A DNA stretch of 51,863 bases from an uncultured Methanomethylovorans sp. (GCA_937968035.1 CALBTS010000627.1:1-51863), one strand, 5' to 3'; shown: positions 26,651 to 37,606, counted from the stretch's first letter. Numbers and translations: made by a program. Notes: generated by a model not told the origin, from the sequence alone.

Positions 26651-27052
26651 CTACTTCTGCTTTCCGAGTATGTAGAATATCATTTCCCTGTTAAGTTTCC
26701 CTTCCCTTTCGATCTTATCGGCTATATCGGAATCAGATCTGCCTTCAGCCTTCATTTCCTTTATTTTGTCCATAATTGCAGGTGATATGCTGAAATACTC
26801 GTTGATATCTTTCCTGTGTCCCCACACATCTCCTTCCACCAGTTTGATATTCTGCATTTGCAGGAACATCTCTATGGACTTGGAAACTGTTCTCCTGTAA
26901 GAGCTTGGTATCTGGATGACCTCTACTTTGGTGCAGGTCTGTACAAGGCTGAATATGTCCTTGTTCGACGGGCGGAAAGCGAGGTGTATCACTTTCTCAT
27001 TCGGATTCAGCTCATTTATCTCTTCTCTGGAACTTACAACTCTTATTTTCAT
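26651..27052 (-). CDS. DUF1699 family protein
   Basis: A 133-residue archaeal protein that I recognise as DUF1699, opening MKIRVVSSREEINELNPNEKV and containing RPSNKDIFSLVQTC and SYRRTVSKSIEMFLQMQNI. Its C-terminal half (PAIMDKIKEMKAEGRSDSDIADKI) looks like a small helical domain. It is conserved mainly in methanosarcinal methanogens, and its function is unknown. An older idea that it interacts with nucleic acid is unsupported here. It lies upstream of cobA and is probably separately transcribed. Confidence 0.8.
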   Translation of the reverse strand: MKIRVVSSREEINELNPNEKVIHLAFRPSNKDIFSLVQTCTKVEVIQIPSSYRRTVSKSIEMFLQMQNIKLVEGDVWGHRKDINEYFSISPAIMDKIKEMKAEGRSDSDIADKIEREGKLNREMIFYILGKQK

Positions 27053-27148
27053 AGGTGGCCCCCCCGCCAGTTTAATTCCAAAAAGAACTTATTAAACAAA
27101 TTATGCATTTCACCTATTAAATAATTGTCGATTGAAACTGATACTATA

Positions 27149-28438
27149 TTATTCCGAACGTGAAAAGCGGATACGGATGGCATCGGCATGTGCCTGCAAC
27201 CCTTCCTTTTCAGCAAGCGATATTACAGTGTCCCTGATCGTTGCAAGTCCTTCCTTACTAATACGCTGGATGCTGGAAACTTTCAAAAAATGCATTATAT
27301 TGAGGCCAGAGTACATTCTGGCATAGCCGGCAGTGGGTAATACGTGATTCGTACCGGATGCATAATCACCGACAGGAACGGGAGCGTAGTTGCCCACAAA
27401 GATGGAACCTGCGTGCTCTATCTTCTCTAGTACCATATCATCGTTCTTCGTCATTATCTCCAGATGTTCAGGAGCGAAGCTGTTTGAGATATCTATGCAC
27501 TGTTCAATGGAGTCAGCTATCAGTATGGCTGCATTCTTCAGTGATGAGCTTACTATCTCTCCTCGCACAGTGCTTTGTGCCTGTTTCAGCACTTCTTCTT
27601 TAACTCCTGATGCCAGCTTCTCCGAAGTTGTTACCAGGACGGATACAGCATGAGGATCATGCTCCGCCTGCGCTATCATGTCCGCTGCGACCATTGCAGG
27701 ATGCGCAGACTCATCAGCAATTATCAGCACCTCGCTGGGTCCTGCGGGGAAATCTATCTCTGCCATGTCCCTTATTTGCATCTTGGCTGCCGTCACATAC
27801 ACGTTTCCCGGACCCACTATCTTATCTACCTTCATCACGCTGGCAGTGCCAAAAGCCATGGCAGCAATGGCCTGTACACCTCCCACGCGGTACACATGAT
27901 CAGCACCTGCTACTTTTGCTGCTGCCAGTGTGAGGGGATTGACCTTTCCATCAGGACCCGGAGGCGTACACATTATAACGTTCCTGACACCTGCGACCTT
28001 TGCAGGTACTACTGTCATAAGTGCGGTGGAGGGATATGAAGCCCTGCCGCCGGGCACGTAAGCACCTACGCTATCAAGGGCAGTGATCTTCTGTCCAAGC
28101 TCGATCCCCGGAGCCAGCTGCATGAACCACATCTTTTCAGGCATTTGTGCCTCATGGAATTTGCGGATGTTCCCTGCAGCTATTTCAAGGTGCTTTATAA
28201 GTTCCTTATCTGTGGTATTGTATGCTTTTTCGATCTCTTCCCGGGACACCTCGATGGCATCGATCTTTGCACCATCAAAACGCTGCGTATATTTCCTCAG
28301 AGCCATGTCGCCCTCTATACGTACATCCGCAAGGATCGAGGAAACAGTGTCACTTACATTTGTGAGTTCGCCTCCGCGTTCAATGAGAACCCGTATTTCC
28401 TTTTCAGGAAGTTCTGATAATTTACCGTATAGCATCAT
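27149..28438 (-). CDS. hisD: Histidinol dehydrogenase
   Basis: A 429-residue zinc enzyme that catalyses the last two oxidations of histidine synthesis, NAD-dependent. Characteristic parts are [68 protein letters not shown] (metal and catalytic residues) and [18 protein letters not shown]. It starts 22 bases after hel308, so the two are probably cotranscribed, although they have no evident functional link. The other his genes are not in the window. Confidence 0.96.
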   Translation of the reverse strand: MMLYGKLSELPEKEIRVLIERGGELTNVSDTVSSILADVRIEGDMALRKYTQRFDGAKIDAIEVSREEIEKAYNTTDKELIKHLEIAAGNIRKFHEAQMPEKMWFMQLAPGIELGQKITALDSVGAYVPGGRASYPSTALMTVVPAKVAGVRNVIMCTPPGPDGKVNPLTLAAAKVAGADHVYRVGGVQAIAAMAFGTASVMKVDKIVGPGNVYVTAAKMQIRDMAEIDFPAGPSEVLIIADESAHPAMVAADMIAQAEHDPHAVSVLVTTSEKLASGVKEEVLKQAQSTVRGEIVSSSLKNAAILIADSIEQCIDISNSFAPEHLEIMTKNDDMVLEKIEHAGSIFVGNYAPVPVGDYASGTNHVLPTAGYARMYSGLNIMHFLKVSSIQRISKEGLATIRDTVISLAEKEGLQAHADAIRIRFSRSE

Positions 28439-28460
28439 ACATCTCCTTATAAACTATGGT

Positions 28461-30665
28461 CTAATCCTCAAAATCGTTGAAGGTCCTCTGTTGCCTTTCA
28501 ATCGGCCTGTACACTTCGTCTGCAGAGCCGCTCCTATTTTGTTCCCCTGCCCGGTGTGAACCCATTATATTGTTCATTATCTTCTCTGCTGTCTTTGGCC
28601 CGATCAATTTAGCTATTCTTTCAACACCAGCATTCTTTAATGCTTCCACTGATGTAAGACCGGCATCATACAACTTGCGGGCACGCACCCTGCCCACATC
28701 ACGAATGCTTACCAGTTCAAGCAATTGAGCATCAGCTCCATATTGGATGCGTTTTTCCAGTTCATAGGCCTTTTCCACTCCCTGGAGGCCCATGGTTTCC
28801 GCAAGCCTGGCTGTGGCGTGCATAAGCCATTGTGCCATATCGGCAAAAGCGTGTATATCCCCTTCACCAATGTTGAACTGGACAGTTATCTCATCCATTG
28901 GTATCTCATCTATCCATTTGATCATCAACAAGGAAGTTTTCACTTCTCCGAGGAACCATTCATACTCGATGGCCTTAAAAGGGCTTGGCATTCTGGTAAA
29001 TTCATCTTTATGGATAGTTGCGAATTCATTGATCATAGTATAATCAGAGCTGCGCATGTAAAGCTGCTTCATGTCGGGGGTACTGCATATAAGATGCATC
29101 AAAGTAAGGTCAGTGATCTTTTTGGCTTTCCCTAATCCCTCGAGTATGATAGCAGCTGATAGCGGATCAACGTACAGCATGGAAACAAGTTTTCCAAGTT
29201 TTGTAGCCCTCAACCTGTCTTCATCCTGCAGCATACCATGTTCCAGCAGGAATGATATGCTTTGTTCCACCAGTTCCTGCAGATTACGTGCCTCCTGCTG
29301 GTGTGCAAAAAAAGTTGCACTCATGAACTCCATGAGTCCCTCTTCACTGGAAGCGAAACCATTGACCACTGTAGAAAGGACGTGGGTACGCAATGCATTC
29401 TCTGTGCCAAGTTTGGACCAGATGTCTTCTGCTTTTGCATTCACATAATTCTCAAAAAGTGCTTCCATCTCTTCATATGAGCGGGCAATAAGCACTGATT
29501 CACCGTAAGGGTCAAGGTGAGGCCGGCCAGCCCTGCCTGCCATTTGTTTATACTCAAGGACAGGTATGGGCTGCATTCCAAAATTGGAATCATATCTCTT
29601 GTAGCTACGGATGACAACTCTGCGTGCAGGCAGGTTCAGTCCTGCTGCAAGAGTAGGCGTGCTGCATATAACTTTGATCACGTTCTCCCTGAACCCATCC
29701 TCCACAAGTCGTCGATGGGCTGAGTTCAATCCCGCATGATGGAAGGCCACACCATTTCTGACACATTGGGCAAGCACTCTGGAAGCTTCTGTTTCCGATG
29801 CTTCTATTATAGCGTCTACGATCTTGTCAAGGGCACTGCGCTCCGGTTTGCTGAGCACTTTCTCAACGTGTCTGCCCAGCTTCTTTGCAAAACCCACACA
29901 GTTCTTACGGCTGCTTTCGAATACAAGGCACTGTCCTCCTTCTTCCAATGTTCCCATCACGATATTGACACCATCGTCCGAGGATGTGATCTCAACAGCT
30001 TTCTGAGAGCCTTCGAAATTTATTGCATCAGCATAGTATACTCCTTCACGCAGATCGGTGGGTCTCCATTCGCTCAGCACCAGTCCTCCTTTCAACCAAT
30101 CGGCTATTTCCTGTGCATTGCCCACGGTTGCAGATAATGCGATGATCTGAGCTCGAGGATTAAGCTTCCTCAATTTAGCAATGGTGACTTCCAGAGTAGG
30201 GCCCCTGTTAGCTGAATCCAGCAGGTGCACCTCATCCACCACTATCACAGTGATGTCCTGCATCCAGGAAGTCTCATTGCGCAGGAGAGAATCTGTTTTT
30301 TCTGAAGTGGCGACTATAATATCATTAGAGCCAAGCCATTCATCCCTTGCCTCAAAATCCCCGGTTGATATGCCGGTTTTGATACCTATCTGTCTGAACT
30401 TTAAAAAACGGTCCATCTTTTCAGATGCCAAAGCCCTTAAAGGCACAATGTATAGTGCTTTTCCGCCTTTTGTGATGGAGTTCAGCATTGCAAGCTCGGC
30501 TATGAGGGTCTTCCCGGAGGCCGTGGGAATTGCAGCGACTATGTTCTTTCCTTCAAGGAGGCCTTTTGCGATCGCTTCATCCTGAGGAGGATACAATTGT
30601 TCAATTCCGGAGTCCAGGTAAAAGCCAATGACCTTTTCCGGCAGGCTGATTTCTTTGATCTGCAT
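28461..30665 (-). CDS. hel308: ATP-dependent DNA helicase Hel308/Hjm
   Basis: A 734-residue superfamily 2 helicase that unwinds stalled replication forks. Motifs in order: Q-motif [13 protein letters not shown], Walker [10 protein letters not shown] (about 46-54), motif Ia [13 protein letters not shown] (VVDEVHLLD), motif [31 protein letters not shown] and motif [16 protein letters not shown]. The C-terminal winged-helix, ratchet and helix-hairpin-helix parts ([21 protein letters not shown]) are intact. A short acidic tail ends the protein. It is divergent from the MscS gene and followed by hisD. Confidence 0.96.
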   Translation of the reverse strand: MQIKEISLPEKVIGFYLDSGIEQLYPPQDEAIAKGLLEGKNIVAAIPTASGKTLIAELAMLNSITKGGKALYIVPLRALASEKMDRFLKFRQIGIKTGISTGDFEARDEWLGSNDIIVATSEKTDSLLRNETSWMQDITVIVVDEVHLLDSANRGPTLEVTIAKLRKLNPRAQIIALSATVGNAQEIADWLKGGLVLSEWRPTDLREGVYYADAINFEGSQKAVEITSSDDGVNIVMGTLEEGGQCLVFESSRKNCVGFAKKLGRHVEKVLSKPERSALDKIVDAIIEASETEASRVLAQCVRNGVAFHHAGLNSAHRRLVEDGFRENVIKVICSTPTLAAGLNLPARRVVIRSYKRYDSNFGMQPIPVLEYKQMAGRAGRPHLDPYGESVLIARSYEEMEALFENYVNAKAEDIWSKLGTENALRTHVLSTVVNGFASSEEGLMEFMSATFFAHQQEARNLQELVEQSISFLLEHGMLQDEDRLRATKLGKLVSMLYVDPLSAAIILEGLGKAKKITDLTLMHLICSTPDMKQLYMRSSDYTMINEFATIHKDEFTRMPSPFKAIEYEWFLGEVKTSLLMIKWIDEIPMDEITVQFNIGEGDIHAFADMAQWLMHATARLAETMGLQGVEKAYELEKRIQYGADAQLLELVSIRDVGRVRARKLYDAGLTSVEALKNAGVERIAKLIGPKTAEKIMNNIMGSHRAGEQNRSGSADEVYRPIERQQRTFNDFED

Positions 30666-30805
30666 GAGGGACCATGTGAAAGATGGTCTGATGTCTAATA
30701 AAAGTTGCTTCTTTGAACTGGCCGGTATATCAAGGGATCAACTTATATTGATCAGTTATCAGTAATTATAAGAAAGCTTCACAATTAACCGGAAACTGGA
30801 TCTAT

Positions 30806-31777
30806 ATGTCTGCTTTAGGGAATATTTCATCTGCATCTTCAATGTTATTATCAGGTTTGTATGAGTTCGTGCCTGCAGACCTTACAGAGATAATTTTTAT
30901 TATATTGGTCGCTGTCCTTACATTCGTTGCCGCAAAACTGTTAGACAGGCTCATGGATGCAGAATTGCGTACAATGAACAAAAAGATGAACATAGACCAG
31001 ACGTCCTATAAACTTTTAAGACACATCAGTGTGGCAGTCGTCTATTTGATAGGCTTGGTCATTGTGATCTCCAGTATTCCTTTCCTGGAGAAGGTTTCAC
31101 TTGCTCTGCTGGCAGGAGCAGGTTTTGCAGGTATCGTTGTGGGTCTTGCAGCTCAGAGCACTCTTGGTAATATTATAGCAGGTATTTCTCTTGCTGTATT
31201 CCGCCCATTCAGGGTTGGAGACAGAGTGAATGTAATGAACGAGTACGGCAAGATCACAGATATCACCCTTCGCCATACTGTTCTAAGGACATGGGACAAT
31301 AGACGCGTGATAATTCCTAACAGTATCATTGGGGATGAAGCTATAATCAACTGGTCCATAGAGGATCCCACAGTTAACTGGCCTGTTGATGTAGGTATAA
31401 GTTATGACTCTGATATCGATCTGGCGCGTAAGATCATGATAGAGGAAGCAAGGGGGCATGTCAATGTCATGACCCATGTAGAACTTGTGAAATACGATAC
31501 AACTATCCAGAAAGATGAAGTCATCCAGGTACTGGTAACCGAACTAGGTGACCATGCTGTGAACATGCGTCTTTTATTCTGGTGTGCTGATCGTAAATTG
31601 TGCTACACCACAGGGTGTGAGATCAGGGAATCCATAAAGAAGCGATTCGATGCAGAAGGCGTGGAAATACCATTCCCATATCGCACTATTGTGTACAAGA
31701 AAGAGATGGGTCAAAATGCAAGGCTTAATAGTAAAACAAATGAAAACACTTCTTTTCACGCTGTGCAGGACAATTGA
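30806..31777 (+). CDS. MscS-family mechanosensitive channel
   Basis: A 323-residue membrane protein with three predicted transmembrane segments (about 27-45, 68-90 and 93-120) and the pore helix LLAGAGFAGIVVGLAAQSTLGNIIAGI, whose first part carries the alternating Gly/Ala packing of MscS TM3. The cytosolic beta domain follows (FRPFRVGDRVNVMNEYGKI, RTWDNRRVIIPNS). Such channels release solutes on hypo-osmotic shock. A TATA-like element (AATTATAAG, near 30764) gives a very short leader, with only a weak SD. Confidence 0.94.
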   Translation: MSALGNISSASSMLLSGLYEFVPADLTEIIFIILVAVLTFVAAKLLDRLMDAELRTMNKKMNIDQTSYKLLRHISVAVVYLIGLVIVISSIPFLEKVSLALLAGAGFAGIVVGLAAQSTLGNIIAGISLAVFRPFRVGDRVNVMNEYGKITDITLRHTVLRTWDNRRVIIPNSIIGDEAIINWSIEDPTVNWPVDVGISYDSDIDLARKIMIEEARGHVNVMTHVELVKYDTTIQKDEVIQVLVTELGDHAVNMRLLFWCADRKLCYTTGCEIRESIKKRFDAEGVEIPFPYRTIVYKKEMGQNARLNSKTNENTSFHAVQDN

Positions 31778-31841
31778 GTAATGAAATAGTACCTGAAAAA
31801 GGAAATTATCCCTGAAAAGCCAATCTCTAAAAAAATTATGT

Positions 31842-31858
31842 CCTGCCATTCTGGCAGG
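31842..31858. terminator. Bidirectional hairpin terminator between mscS and trpB2
   Basis: CCTGCCA-TTC-TGGCAGG forms a perfect seven-pair stem with a three-base loop. A T-rich stretch (CCTTTTCTC) follows on the plus strand, and an A run near 31829-31836 gives a U tract on the minus strand. It lies exactly between two convergent genes, so it probably stops transcription from both sides. Confidence 0.65.
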
Positions 31859-31878
31859 CCTTTTCTCTGTTCCGCAGC

Positions 31879-33183
31879 TTATTCGTTGGTCAGCTTACCG
31901 CTGAAATACATGTCATAAGATGCCATGTCGAAGTGTCCATGACCGCTGAGGTTGAACAGTATGGTTTTCTCTTCACCGGTTTCCTTACATTTGAGCGCTT
32001 CGTCTATTGCACATTTTATCGCATGGGCTGATTCAGGGGCTGGCGCTATTCCTTCACTGCGTGCAAAGGTTACAGCTGCATCGAAGATCTCTACCTGATG
32101 ATAGGACCTTGCTTCCATCATGCCATCAGCGACCAGTTTACTGACTATTGGTGAAGCACCGTGATATCTGAGACCGCCAGCGTGAATGGCAGGGGGTATG
32201 AACTCAGAGCCGAGCGTGTACATCTTAAGCAGTGGTGTCATTTGTGCCATGTCGCCAAAATCATAGTCGAACCTGCCTTCTGTCAGGCTGGGGCATGCCG
32301 ATGGTTCTACTGCAATGATCCTAGTATCTGTTTTACCGGCAATGTTGTCTCTGATGTATGGCAGACTTACTCCCGCAAGGTTACTTCCTCCTCCACAGCA
32401 TCCGATAACGATATCGGGGTAGTCTTCAGTTTTCTCGAACTGTTTCTGTGTTTCAAGACCCACGACAGTCTGATGCAGGCATGTGTGGTTAAGGACACTA
32501 CCCAGAGCGTATTTGGTGTTGTCGTTAAGGGCTGCCACTTCTATAGCCTCGCTTATGGCTATGCCCAAGCTTCCGCAGGTATCGGGATATTTCTCACGGA
32601 TCATCCTTCCGAACTGTGTCTCAGGGCTCGGTGAAGGGACAACGTTCGCACCCCAGAGGTTTATCAGGGATTTCCTGTATGGTTTCTGATAGAAGCTGGA
32701 GCTTACCATGAACACTTTACACTCTATGTCAAAATAGTTACATGAAAGGGATAATGCACTGCCCCACTGACCTGCACCGGTCTCAGTAGTGATCCTTTCG
32801 GTACCTTCCTTCATATTGTAGTACGCCTGGGCAATGGCTGTATTTGGCTTATGGCTGCCTGCAGGGCTCACGCTTTCATTCTTATAATATATCTTCGCCG
32901 GTGTGCCAAGCACCTTTTCAAGTCTGTGTGCCCTGTGAAGGGGTGATGGTCTCCAGAGTTTGTATATCTCAAGTATTTCCTGTGGGATATCGATATACCT
33001 CTCAGGGCTCATTTCCTGTTTGATCAGCTCTTTTGCGAATATCGGCTCAAGTTCCGATGGCTTGATAGGTTCCCTGGTTGCAGGGTTAAGCGGAGGTGCA
33101 AGGGGTTCGGGAAAATCCGCAAGTATATTATACCAGCGAGTTGGCATCTCGTTTTCGTCAAGTAGTATCTTTGTATGTTCCAT
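31879..33183 (-). CDS. trpB2: TrpB2-type tryptophan synthase beta chain
   Basis: A 434-residue PLP enzyme of the TrpB2 group, longer than classical TrpB by an N-terminal extension. The PLP lysine is in [14 protein letters not shown] (near residue 110); the phosphate loop is [11 protein letters not shown], and [12 protein letters not shown] follows the family. It makes tryptophan from serine and indole, possibly without TrpA or as an indole-salvage enzyme. GAGGATCACC precedes the ATG. Its promoter carries two TGTACA boxes. Confidence 0.93.
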   Translation of the reverse strand: MEHTKILLDENEMPTRWYNILADFPEPLAPPLNPATREPIKPSELEPIFAKELIKQEMSPERYIDIPQEILEIYKLWRPSPLHRAHRLEKVLGTPAKIYYKNESVSPAGSHKPNTAIAQAYYNMKEGTERITTETGAGQWGSALSLSCNYFDIECKVFMVSSSFYQKPYRKSLINLWGANVVPSPSPETQFGRMIREKYPDTCGSLGIAISEAIEVAALNDNTKYALGSVLNHTCLHQTVVGLETQKQFEKTEDYPDIVIGCCGGGSNLAGVSLPYIRDNIAGKTDTRIIAVEPSACPSLTEGRFDYDFGDMAQMTPLLKMYTLGSEFIPPAIHAGGLRYHGASPIVSKLVADGMMEARSYHQVEIFDAAVTFARSEGIAPAPESAHAIKCAIDEALKCKETGEEKTILFNLSGHGHFDMASYDMYFSGKLTNE

Positions 33184-33206
33184 GGTGATCCTCAGAAAAA
33201 TGTATT

Positions 33207-33246
33207 AGTTTGTACAATAATGTACATGTAAATGGTTATATATATC
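33207..33246 (-). promoter_or_regulatory. trpB2 promoter with two TGTACA boxes
   Basis: On the minus strand the TATA element ATATATATAA (about 33236-33246) predicts transcription start near 33212. Two identical TGTACA hexamers (33211-33216 and 33221-33226) lie ten bases apart, one helical turn, over the predicted start. TGTACA is the TRP box bound by the tryptophan-responsive repressor TrpY in Methanothermobacter. The repeat is seen directly; control by a TrpY-like protein is inference, and none is in the window. Confidence 0.6.
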
Positions 33247-33304
33247 ATTTTTGGTTTTACCCCCAGTGTCCTCAAATGTGTCCTTAAATGCATAACTAAT
33301 CGAA

Positions 33305-33328
33305 ACAGTAAAATATACTGTATAAATA
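33305..33328 (+). promoter_or_regulatory. hisS promoter with inverted repeat at the TATA box
   Basis: The inverted repeat ACAGTA-AAATA-TACTGT (33305-33321) runs directly into the TATA element TATAAATA (33321-33328). Transcription would start near 33350, giving a leader of about 50 bases before hisS. The position suits a factor that competes with or supports TBP/TFB binding, but no regulator is known. Confidence 0.4.
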
Positions 33329-33400
33329 CTAACCTCCAGACTAGATCAGTCGAGATATAAACTTCACATGTTTATCTCACTAATACATCAGGTTGATCCG

Positions 33401-34642
33401 ATGACGATACAAAGACCAAGAGGAACAAGGGATTTCCTTCCGCAAGAAATGGCCCGCAGAAGACATCTGGAGAACCGGCTAAGGCAGGTCGTTGGCAGAT
33501 GGGGTTATCAAGAGGTAGTTACACCCACTTTTGAAAACCTGGAACTTTTTACAATGAAGTCAGGTGAAGGCATCGTAGGTGAACTATATAATTTTACGGA
33601 TAAAGGAGATCGTGAGATGACACTGCGTCCTGAACTCACGGCACCTGTGATGAGGATGTTCGTAAATGAGATGCAGGCATTGCCACGTCCATTGAAACTG
33701 TTCTATTTTGAGAATTGTTTCAGGTATGAAAGGCCTCAGAAAGGCAGGTTCAGAGAGTTCTGGCAGTTCGGTGTGGAACTTATAGGTTCCGAGGGACGGG
33801 ATGCGGATGCAGAGGTCATAGCCCTGGCAACTGCCATGCTTGAGGTTGCAGGTATCCAAGGTGACCTGCATGTCGGCTATCTGGGGATCATCCGTCATGT
33901 ATTGAGTTCCCTGGAAGTTGAACAGCAAGGTAAGATCATGCGACTGGTGGACAAGAAAGATGATAAGGGACTGGATGATTATCTGGAGGAGATCAATGCG
34001 CCCATAGGCCTGCGCATGAAACTCCTTGGACTTATTTCCCTTACAGGCGGTGAAGCTGTTTCCAAGGCCCGCAACCTGCTCGGTCCAATTCCTGAAATAG
34101 ATGCTTTCCAGCAGATACTTACCCTTTTAGATGCATATGGTATAGATTACACCATTGATTTCGGAATTGCCAGAGGTCTTGATTACTATACAGGCATGGT
34201 CTTTGAGATATATGCCGAGGGCCTGGGTGCACAGAAACAGGTATGTGGCGGTGGTTCATATAAACTGATCCAGCTTTTTGGCGGAGGGGATGTTCCATCC
34301 ACCGGTTTTGGGCTGGGCTTTGACAGGATCATGGAAATATATAAGATTGAACCTGTACCGCAAAAGACCGTCGTCATGATCACCACGGAAAGCACACGCA
34401 TCAATGCTATTCCTGTAGCCTGCAAGCTAAGGGAGTATGTTCCAGTGTATCTGGATATCATGAGCAGGAATTTCAAGGCTCAGCTATCCTATGCTAACAA
34501 TGTAGGTGCCCGTTATGCACTTATATTAGGTGACAGGGAAGTGGCTCAGGGTCTTTTCACTTTCAAAGATATGGAAAGCGGGGTTCAGGAATCTCTTACT
34601 CTGGACGAGATCATTTTAAAGCTGACCGGTGAAAGCAATTGA
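33401..34642 (+). CDS. hisS: Histidyl-tRNA synthetase
   Basis: A 413-residue class II synthetase. Motif 1 and motif 2 regions are clear ([43 protein letters not shown], first part), as is the histidine-specific [15 protein letters not shown]. Motif 3 is [13 protein letters not shown]. The C-terminal anticodon-binding domain is present. I place the start at the ATG 33401 (MTIQRPRG), with GGTTGAT upstream, rather than 11 codons earlier. Its stop overlaps the start of the pilin-like cassette, which therefore appears to be coupled to it. Confidence 0.96.
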   Translation: MTIQRPRGTRDFLPQEMARRRHLENRLRQVVGRWGYQEVVTPTFENLELFTMKSGEGIVGELYNFTDKGDREMTLRPELTAPVMRMFVNEMQALPRPLKLFYFENCFRYERPQKGRFREFWQFGVELIGSEGRDADAEVIALATAMLEVAGIQGDLHVGYLGIIRHVLSSLEVEQQGKIMRLVDKKDDKGLDDYLEEINAPIGLRMKLLGLISLTGGEAVSKARNLLGPIPEIDAFQQILTLLDAYGIDYTIDFGIARGLDYYTGMVFEIYAEGLGAQKQVCGGGSYKLIQLFGGGDVPSTGFGLGFDRIMEIYKIEPVPQKTVVMITTESTRINAIPVACKLREYVPVYLDIMSRNFKAQLSYANNVGARYALILGDREVAQGLFTFKDMESGVQESLTLDEIILKLTGESN

Positions 34643-35133
34643 GAAGGTCCGGTAATTTGCATGTTCTGACAGCTGACACCACAGCTGCTGTTTCCTTACC
34701 TATGCGGTTTGTGGTGGCATCCATCCTGCTGTTGGCGACCATGGCCCTGCTGGCCACAGCAACTTCAGGTTTCCTTACTCATATGAAAATGAGCGACCTC
34801 GAATCGCAGATGTCCCGGATGGATGCCACAGCTTCAATATTATATGCGGGTGGTCCGGGCAGCAACCTTACAATGGAAATAGATATTCCCAGCGGATGTA
34901 CTGTGGTCATGGGGGCCATTCCAGGGTCTGAAGCAGCGTGGCCTTATGATGCAAAGAATTACTTTATGGAATATGAAGGAAAGTACACAGTAAGGGAGTC
35001 CAGGGCTGCATATAGCAATGAATTAATGGGTGGCGTGTCTTTTTTTGGTTCAGGCACGCACCGGGTATTCATGGAAACCACTGTTAACCCATCGACCGGG
35101 ATGCTGTTCGTCAGGGTATATGAATTGAAATGA
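34639..35133 (+). CDS. Pilin-like membrane-anchored protein A of a four-gene cassette
   Basis: A 164-residue protein with one transmembrane helix near the N-terminus (about 23-47: [21 protein letters not shown]) and an outside domain rich in beta strands. It begins at TTG with GGTGA six bases upstream and overlaps the hisS stop by four bases. The architecture (short charged start, single hydrophobic helix, small extracellular domain) is that of archaeal minor pilins or pseudopilins. It lacks an obvious canonical prepilin cleavage motif. I do not recognise a named family. Confidence 0.7.
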   Translation: MRRSGNLHVLTADTTAAVSLPMRFVVASILLLATMALLATATSGFLTHMKMSDLESQMSRMDATASILYAGGPGSNLTMEIDIPSGCTVVMGAIPGSEAAWPYDAKNYFMEYEGKYTVRESRAAYSNELMGGVSFFGSGTHRVFMETTVNPSTGMLFVRVYELK

Positions 35134-35154
35134 AGGGGACTGCAATAGATCAAA

Positions 35155-35751
35155 ATGAAGCAGATGTCAGGTTTTCTCCAGGATGAAAGGGCATGGGTGG
35201 ATTTCGTTCTTTCAAAAACTGCGCTGATACTTGCAAGTGTGGTGGTTATTGCTGCAATATATCACTTTGCAGTAAGTATGGAAGAAGTGAACCATCAAAA
35301 GGAACTGGATGTGTTATCCACAGAATTGCTATCTTATATTGATAAGGCTGGAAGCAGTACGGATGAAGTGAACATCACCTATACCTTCAATAAAGAGCAC
35401 CTTTCTCATTTTCAGGGTCAACATCTGGAAACTCTGATTTCCGGTGAATATGTTGTCGTTTATGCCAATATCGATGGAAGATCAATAATTTCGGCAAAGA
35501 CTCCTGCTTTCAGAGTATATCCATATCCACCTTCTGTCCTCTATGATGACCTTAGATCAGAATATGGTTCAAGCGGTACTATAACAGAACCCATAAGGGC
35601 AGAACATGCGGATATGATAGGGTATTTAACATCAAGAACAGATAAGGTTAGTTTTAATGCCAGTAATCAAGTGTACATCCAAAAAACATTTATATATTTT
35701 ATTGGTGATGTAAATGTGGAAAAGATAGGATATGTACTGGTTTATCAATGA
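35155..35751 (+). CDS. Pilin-like membrane-anchored protein B
   Basis: A 198-residue protein with N-terminal DERAWVDFVLSKTALILASV (about 10-29) leading into one membrane helix (about 20-38), then a soluble domain with heptad-like polar stretches and beta strands. The [DE]RA followed by a hydrophobic helix resembles the N-terminus of haloarchaeal secretion-cluster minor pilins. It lies 21 bases after A. No assembly ATPase or TadC-like platform is adjacent. Function unknown; surface or secreted role inferred. Confidence 0.7.
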   Translation: MKQMSGFLQDERAWVDFVLSKTALILASVVVIAAIYHFAVSMEEVNHQKELDVLSTELLSYIDKAGSSTDEVNITYTFNKEHLSHFQGQHLETLISGEYVVVYANIDGRSIISAKTPAFRVYPYPPSVLYDDLRSEYGSSGTITEPIRAEHADMIGYLTSRTDKVSFNASNQVYIQKTFIYFIGDVNVEKIGYVLVYQ

Positions 35752-36232
35752 CGACAGGGCTATACTTGAACCGCAGAACGATATTTTCGCTACGGCATTA
35801 TTGGTGCTGGGTTTTGTGGTTTTTGCTTGCGTTGTATCAAAAACATATATTGCTCATCAGGATAGTGCTTTCGCACTGGAGAATTATGAGCAGGCTTCTC
35901 TGATCGCGCAGAGCATTGCTCATTCCCAGATGCTTCAAGGCAGCAGACAGGATCTCATATCTGCTGAAAAGCTCGATACTCTGAACGGTCCGCAAGCTGA
36001 TCTCCATACTTTGAGCTTGTTCTTTGACAGTTTCTCTCCGAATGTAAACTTCCAGGTAGATATCTCAACGGAGAACGGTGAACATATCTGGCATATCCAT
36101 AAACCTGCATCTTCATCTTCTTCCATGGGACAGATAGCCGCCTCTATACCTGTCACATTGGAACTCAATCCAATGCAGCAGGTTCCCGGCACATTGACCG
36201 TGAAGCTCCTCAAAGATAGATGGAACTCTTAA
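35732..36232 (+). CDS. Pilin-like membrane-anchored protein C
   Basis: A 166-residue protein whose N-terminus carries DDRAILEPQNDIFATALLVL and then a membrane helix (about 20-40). The rest is an extracellular domain with many Ser and Gln and the segment SIAHSQMLQGSRQDLISAEKL (first part) just after the helix. It overlaps the end of B by 20 bases and precedes D by 15. It shares the [DS]-R-A N-terminal motif with B and D, which supports a common export or assembly route. Confidence 0.7.
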   Translation: MYWFINDDRAILEPQNDIFATALLVLGFVVFACVVSKTYIAHQDSAFALENYEQASLIAQSIAHSQMLQGSRQDLISAEKLDTLNGPQADLHTLSLFFDSFSPNVNFQVDISTENGEHIWHIHKPASSSSSMGQIAASIPVTLELNPMQQVPGTLTVKLLKDRWNS

Positions 36233-36247
36233 AAGGATGGTACAGCA

Positions 36248-37441
36248 ATGCAGCTGAAAAACATAGACACCAGAAAAATGTTATACGACAGCAGAGCTTT
36301 TTCCTCGACCATTGATGTCATGTTCTTTCTGTTAATGGTATCTCTGTCAGCAGTAGTGCTGATGCCTGCCATGCTTTCTTCAGGACACAATGCAGCAGTT
36401 CAGGATGTAGCAGCATACAAGTTCGATGAACAGTTGCTACGATCTCTTCTGAACAGCAGGGTGGAGAGTTTTGAATATACGGTGATGCCATCCGCTATTT
36501 CTGGCATTGTTTCCGATACTCATGAAAATTCAATGTCCATCTACCAAGTCAGTGATATTTTTGCAAAGGAACATGCAACCAGGACGTTTGCAGACCTGAT
36601 AGCAGAAGGAATGCTGTTTTCACTTCGTGAAGAAAAGAACGGAACATACCGTTATCTGCACCCGTTCAGTGCCGGATATTCAGAAGCCACAGAAAATGTG
36701 CTTGAAGAGCATCTGAACAGAAGAATAGGTGGCAGATACAATTACAGGCTTGAGGCAAACTGGCAGCCGGTTCCTGGGTGCGGACCTTCAGGACAGATGG
36801 TCTTAGGTGCTGTTCCTCCTGAAAGGTCCTTCAGGCAGAGTGCATTGGTATCTGTACCTTATAGTAATAGTGTAAGTTTGTCAGAGATCTCTTCTCCGGC
36901 AGATGATCTTAATTTCAGTCGTGCACTCAGCTCTTCTCAAAAAGAGCATCAATTGCGCAATATGTTCGAGCAATGTATGTCTTTGGCAGCTTCAAGTGCT
37001 TCGGGGTCTATAGTAGATATGTACTACCCGGAAGAAAACCTTAGGGATATGTGCAATGGACAGGCCAATTCTGTGCTAATGGGTGATCCTTTTATGGGAT
37101 TACCTTCCTGTGAGGGAAATATCGGAAGGACCATGGCTACTGATATTCTTGGAAATGCTGCGAATGCAACAGCAAATATGTGTTCAGACCCGCCACGTAA
37201 TGTCACGATGCTAAGAGAAGATTATGTCTTATCGGTTGGGAACCAGCTTAGGCAGGAGCACACAAATGAGATCTATTTATATCTTTCAGATGTGGTGTCT
37301 GAGGAAATAAATACAACAGTACAGGTTATGATGCAGACGAATGACAGCATTACTTTGTTTGAGCTCAGGGATAAACAGCTACATTCTATCTTTATGCATG
37401 TGCGACCTCAGGCAGCCGAAGTAACTCTTGTGATATGGTAA
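36248..37441 (+). CDS. Large pilin-like membrane-anchored protein D
   Basis: A 397-residue protein, the largest of the cassette. N-terminal YDSRAFSSTIDVMFFLLMVS (about 13-32) starts the single membrane helix; the remaining 340 or so residues should lie outside. Cysteines in GCGPSG, EQCMSL, DMCNGQ, PSCEGN and NMCSDP could form disulfides, unusual for cytoplasmic proteins of an anaerobe. Size and position suggest a tip or adhesin-like component of a pilus-related structure. It ends 165 bases before rpsO, which has its own promoter. Confidence 0.68.
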   Translation: MQLKNIDTRKMLYDSRAFSSTIDVMFFLLMVSLSAVVLMPAMLSSGHNAAVQDVAAYKFDEQLLRSLLNSRVESFEYTVMPSAISGIVSDTHENSMSIYQVSDIFAKEHATRTFADLIAEGMLFSLREEKNGTYRYLHPFSAGYSEATENVLEEHLNRRIGGRYNYRLEANWQPVPGCGPSGQMVLGAVPPERSFRQSALVSVPYSNSVSLSEISSPADDLNFSRALSSSQKEHQLRNMFEQCMSLAASSASGSIVDMYYPEENLRDMCNGQANSVLMGDPFMGLPSCEGNIGRTMATDILGNAANATANMCSDPPRNVTMLREDYVLSVGNQLRQEHTNEIYLYLSDVVSEEINTTVQVMMQTNDSITLFELRDKQLHSIFMHVRPQAAEVTLVIW

Positions 37442-37606
37442 GGTCCCTATCACAAATTTTATATGCTATGCTGTTTCATTTACCTCGCCTCGCCAAGGAC
37501 AATTATAGGCTATCTCTCCATAATGTTCACATAGCCTTTATTGAAATAAACGATATCTACTTTATTTAGATCAAATACTTTATTTACGATTATTAGGAGG
37601 AATTCA

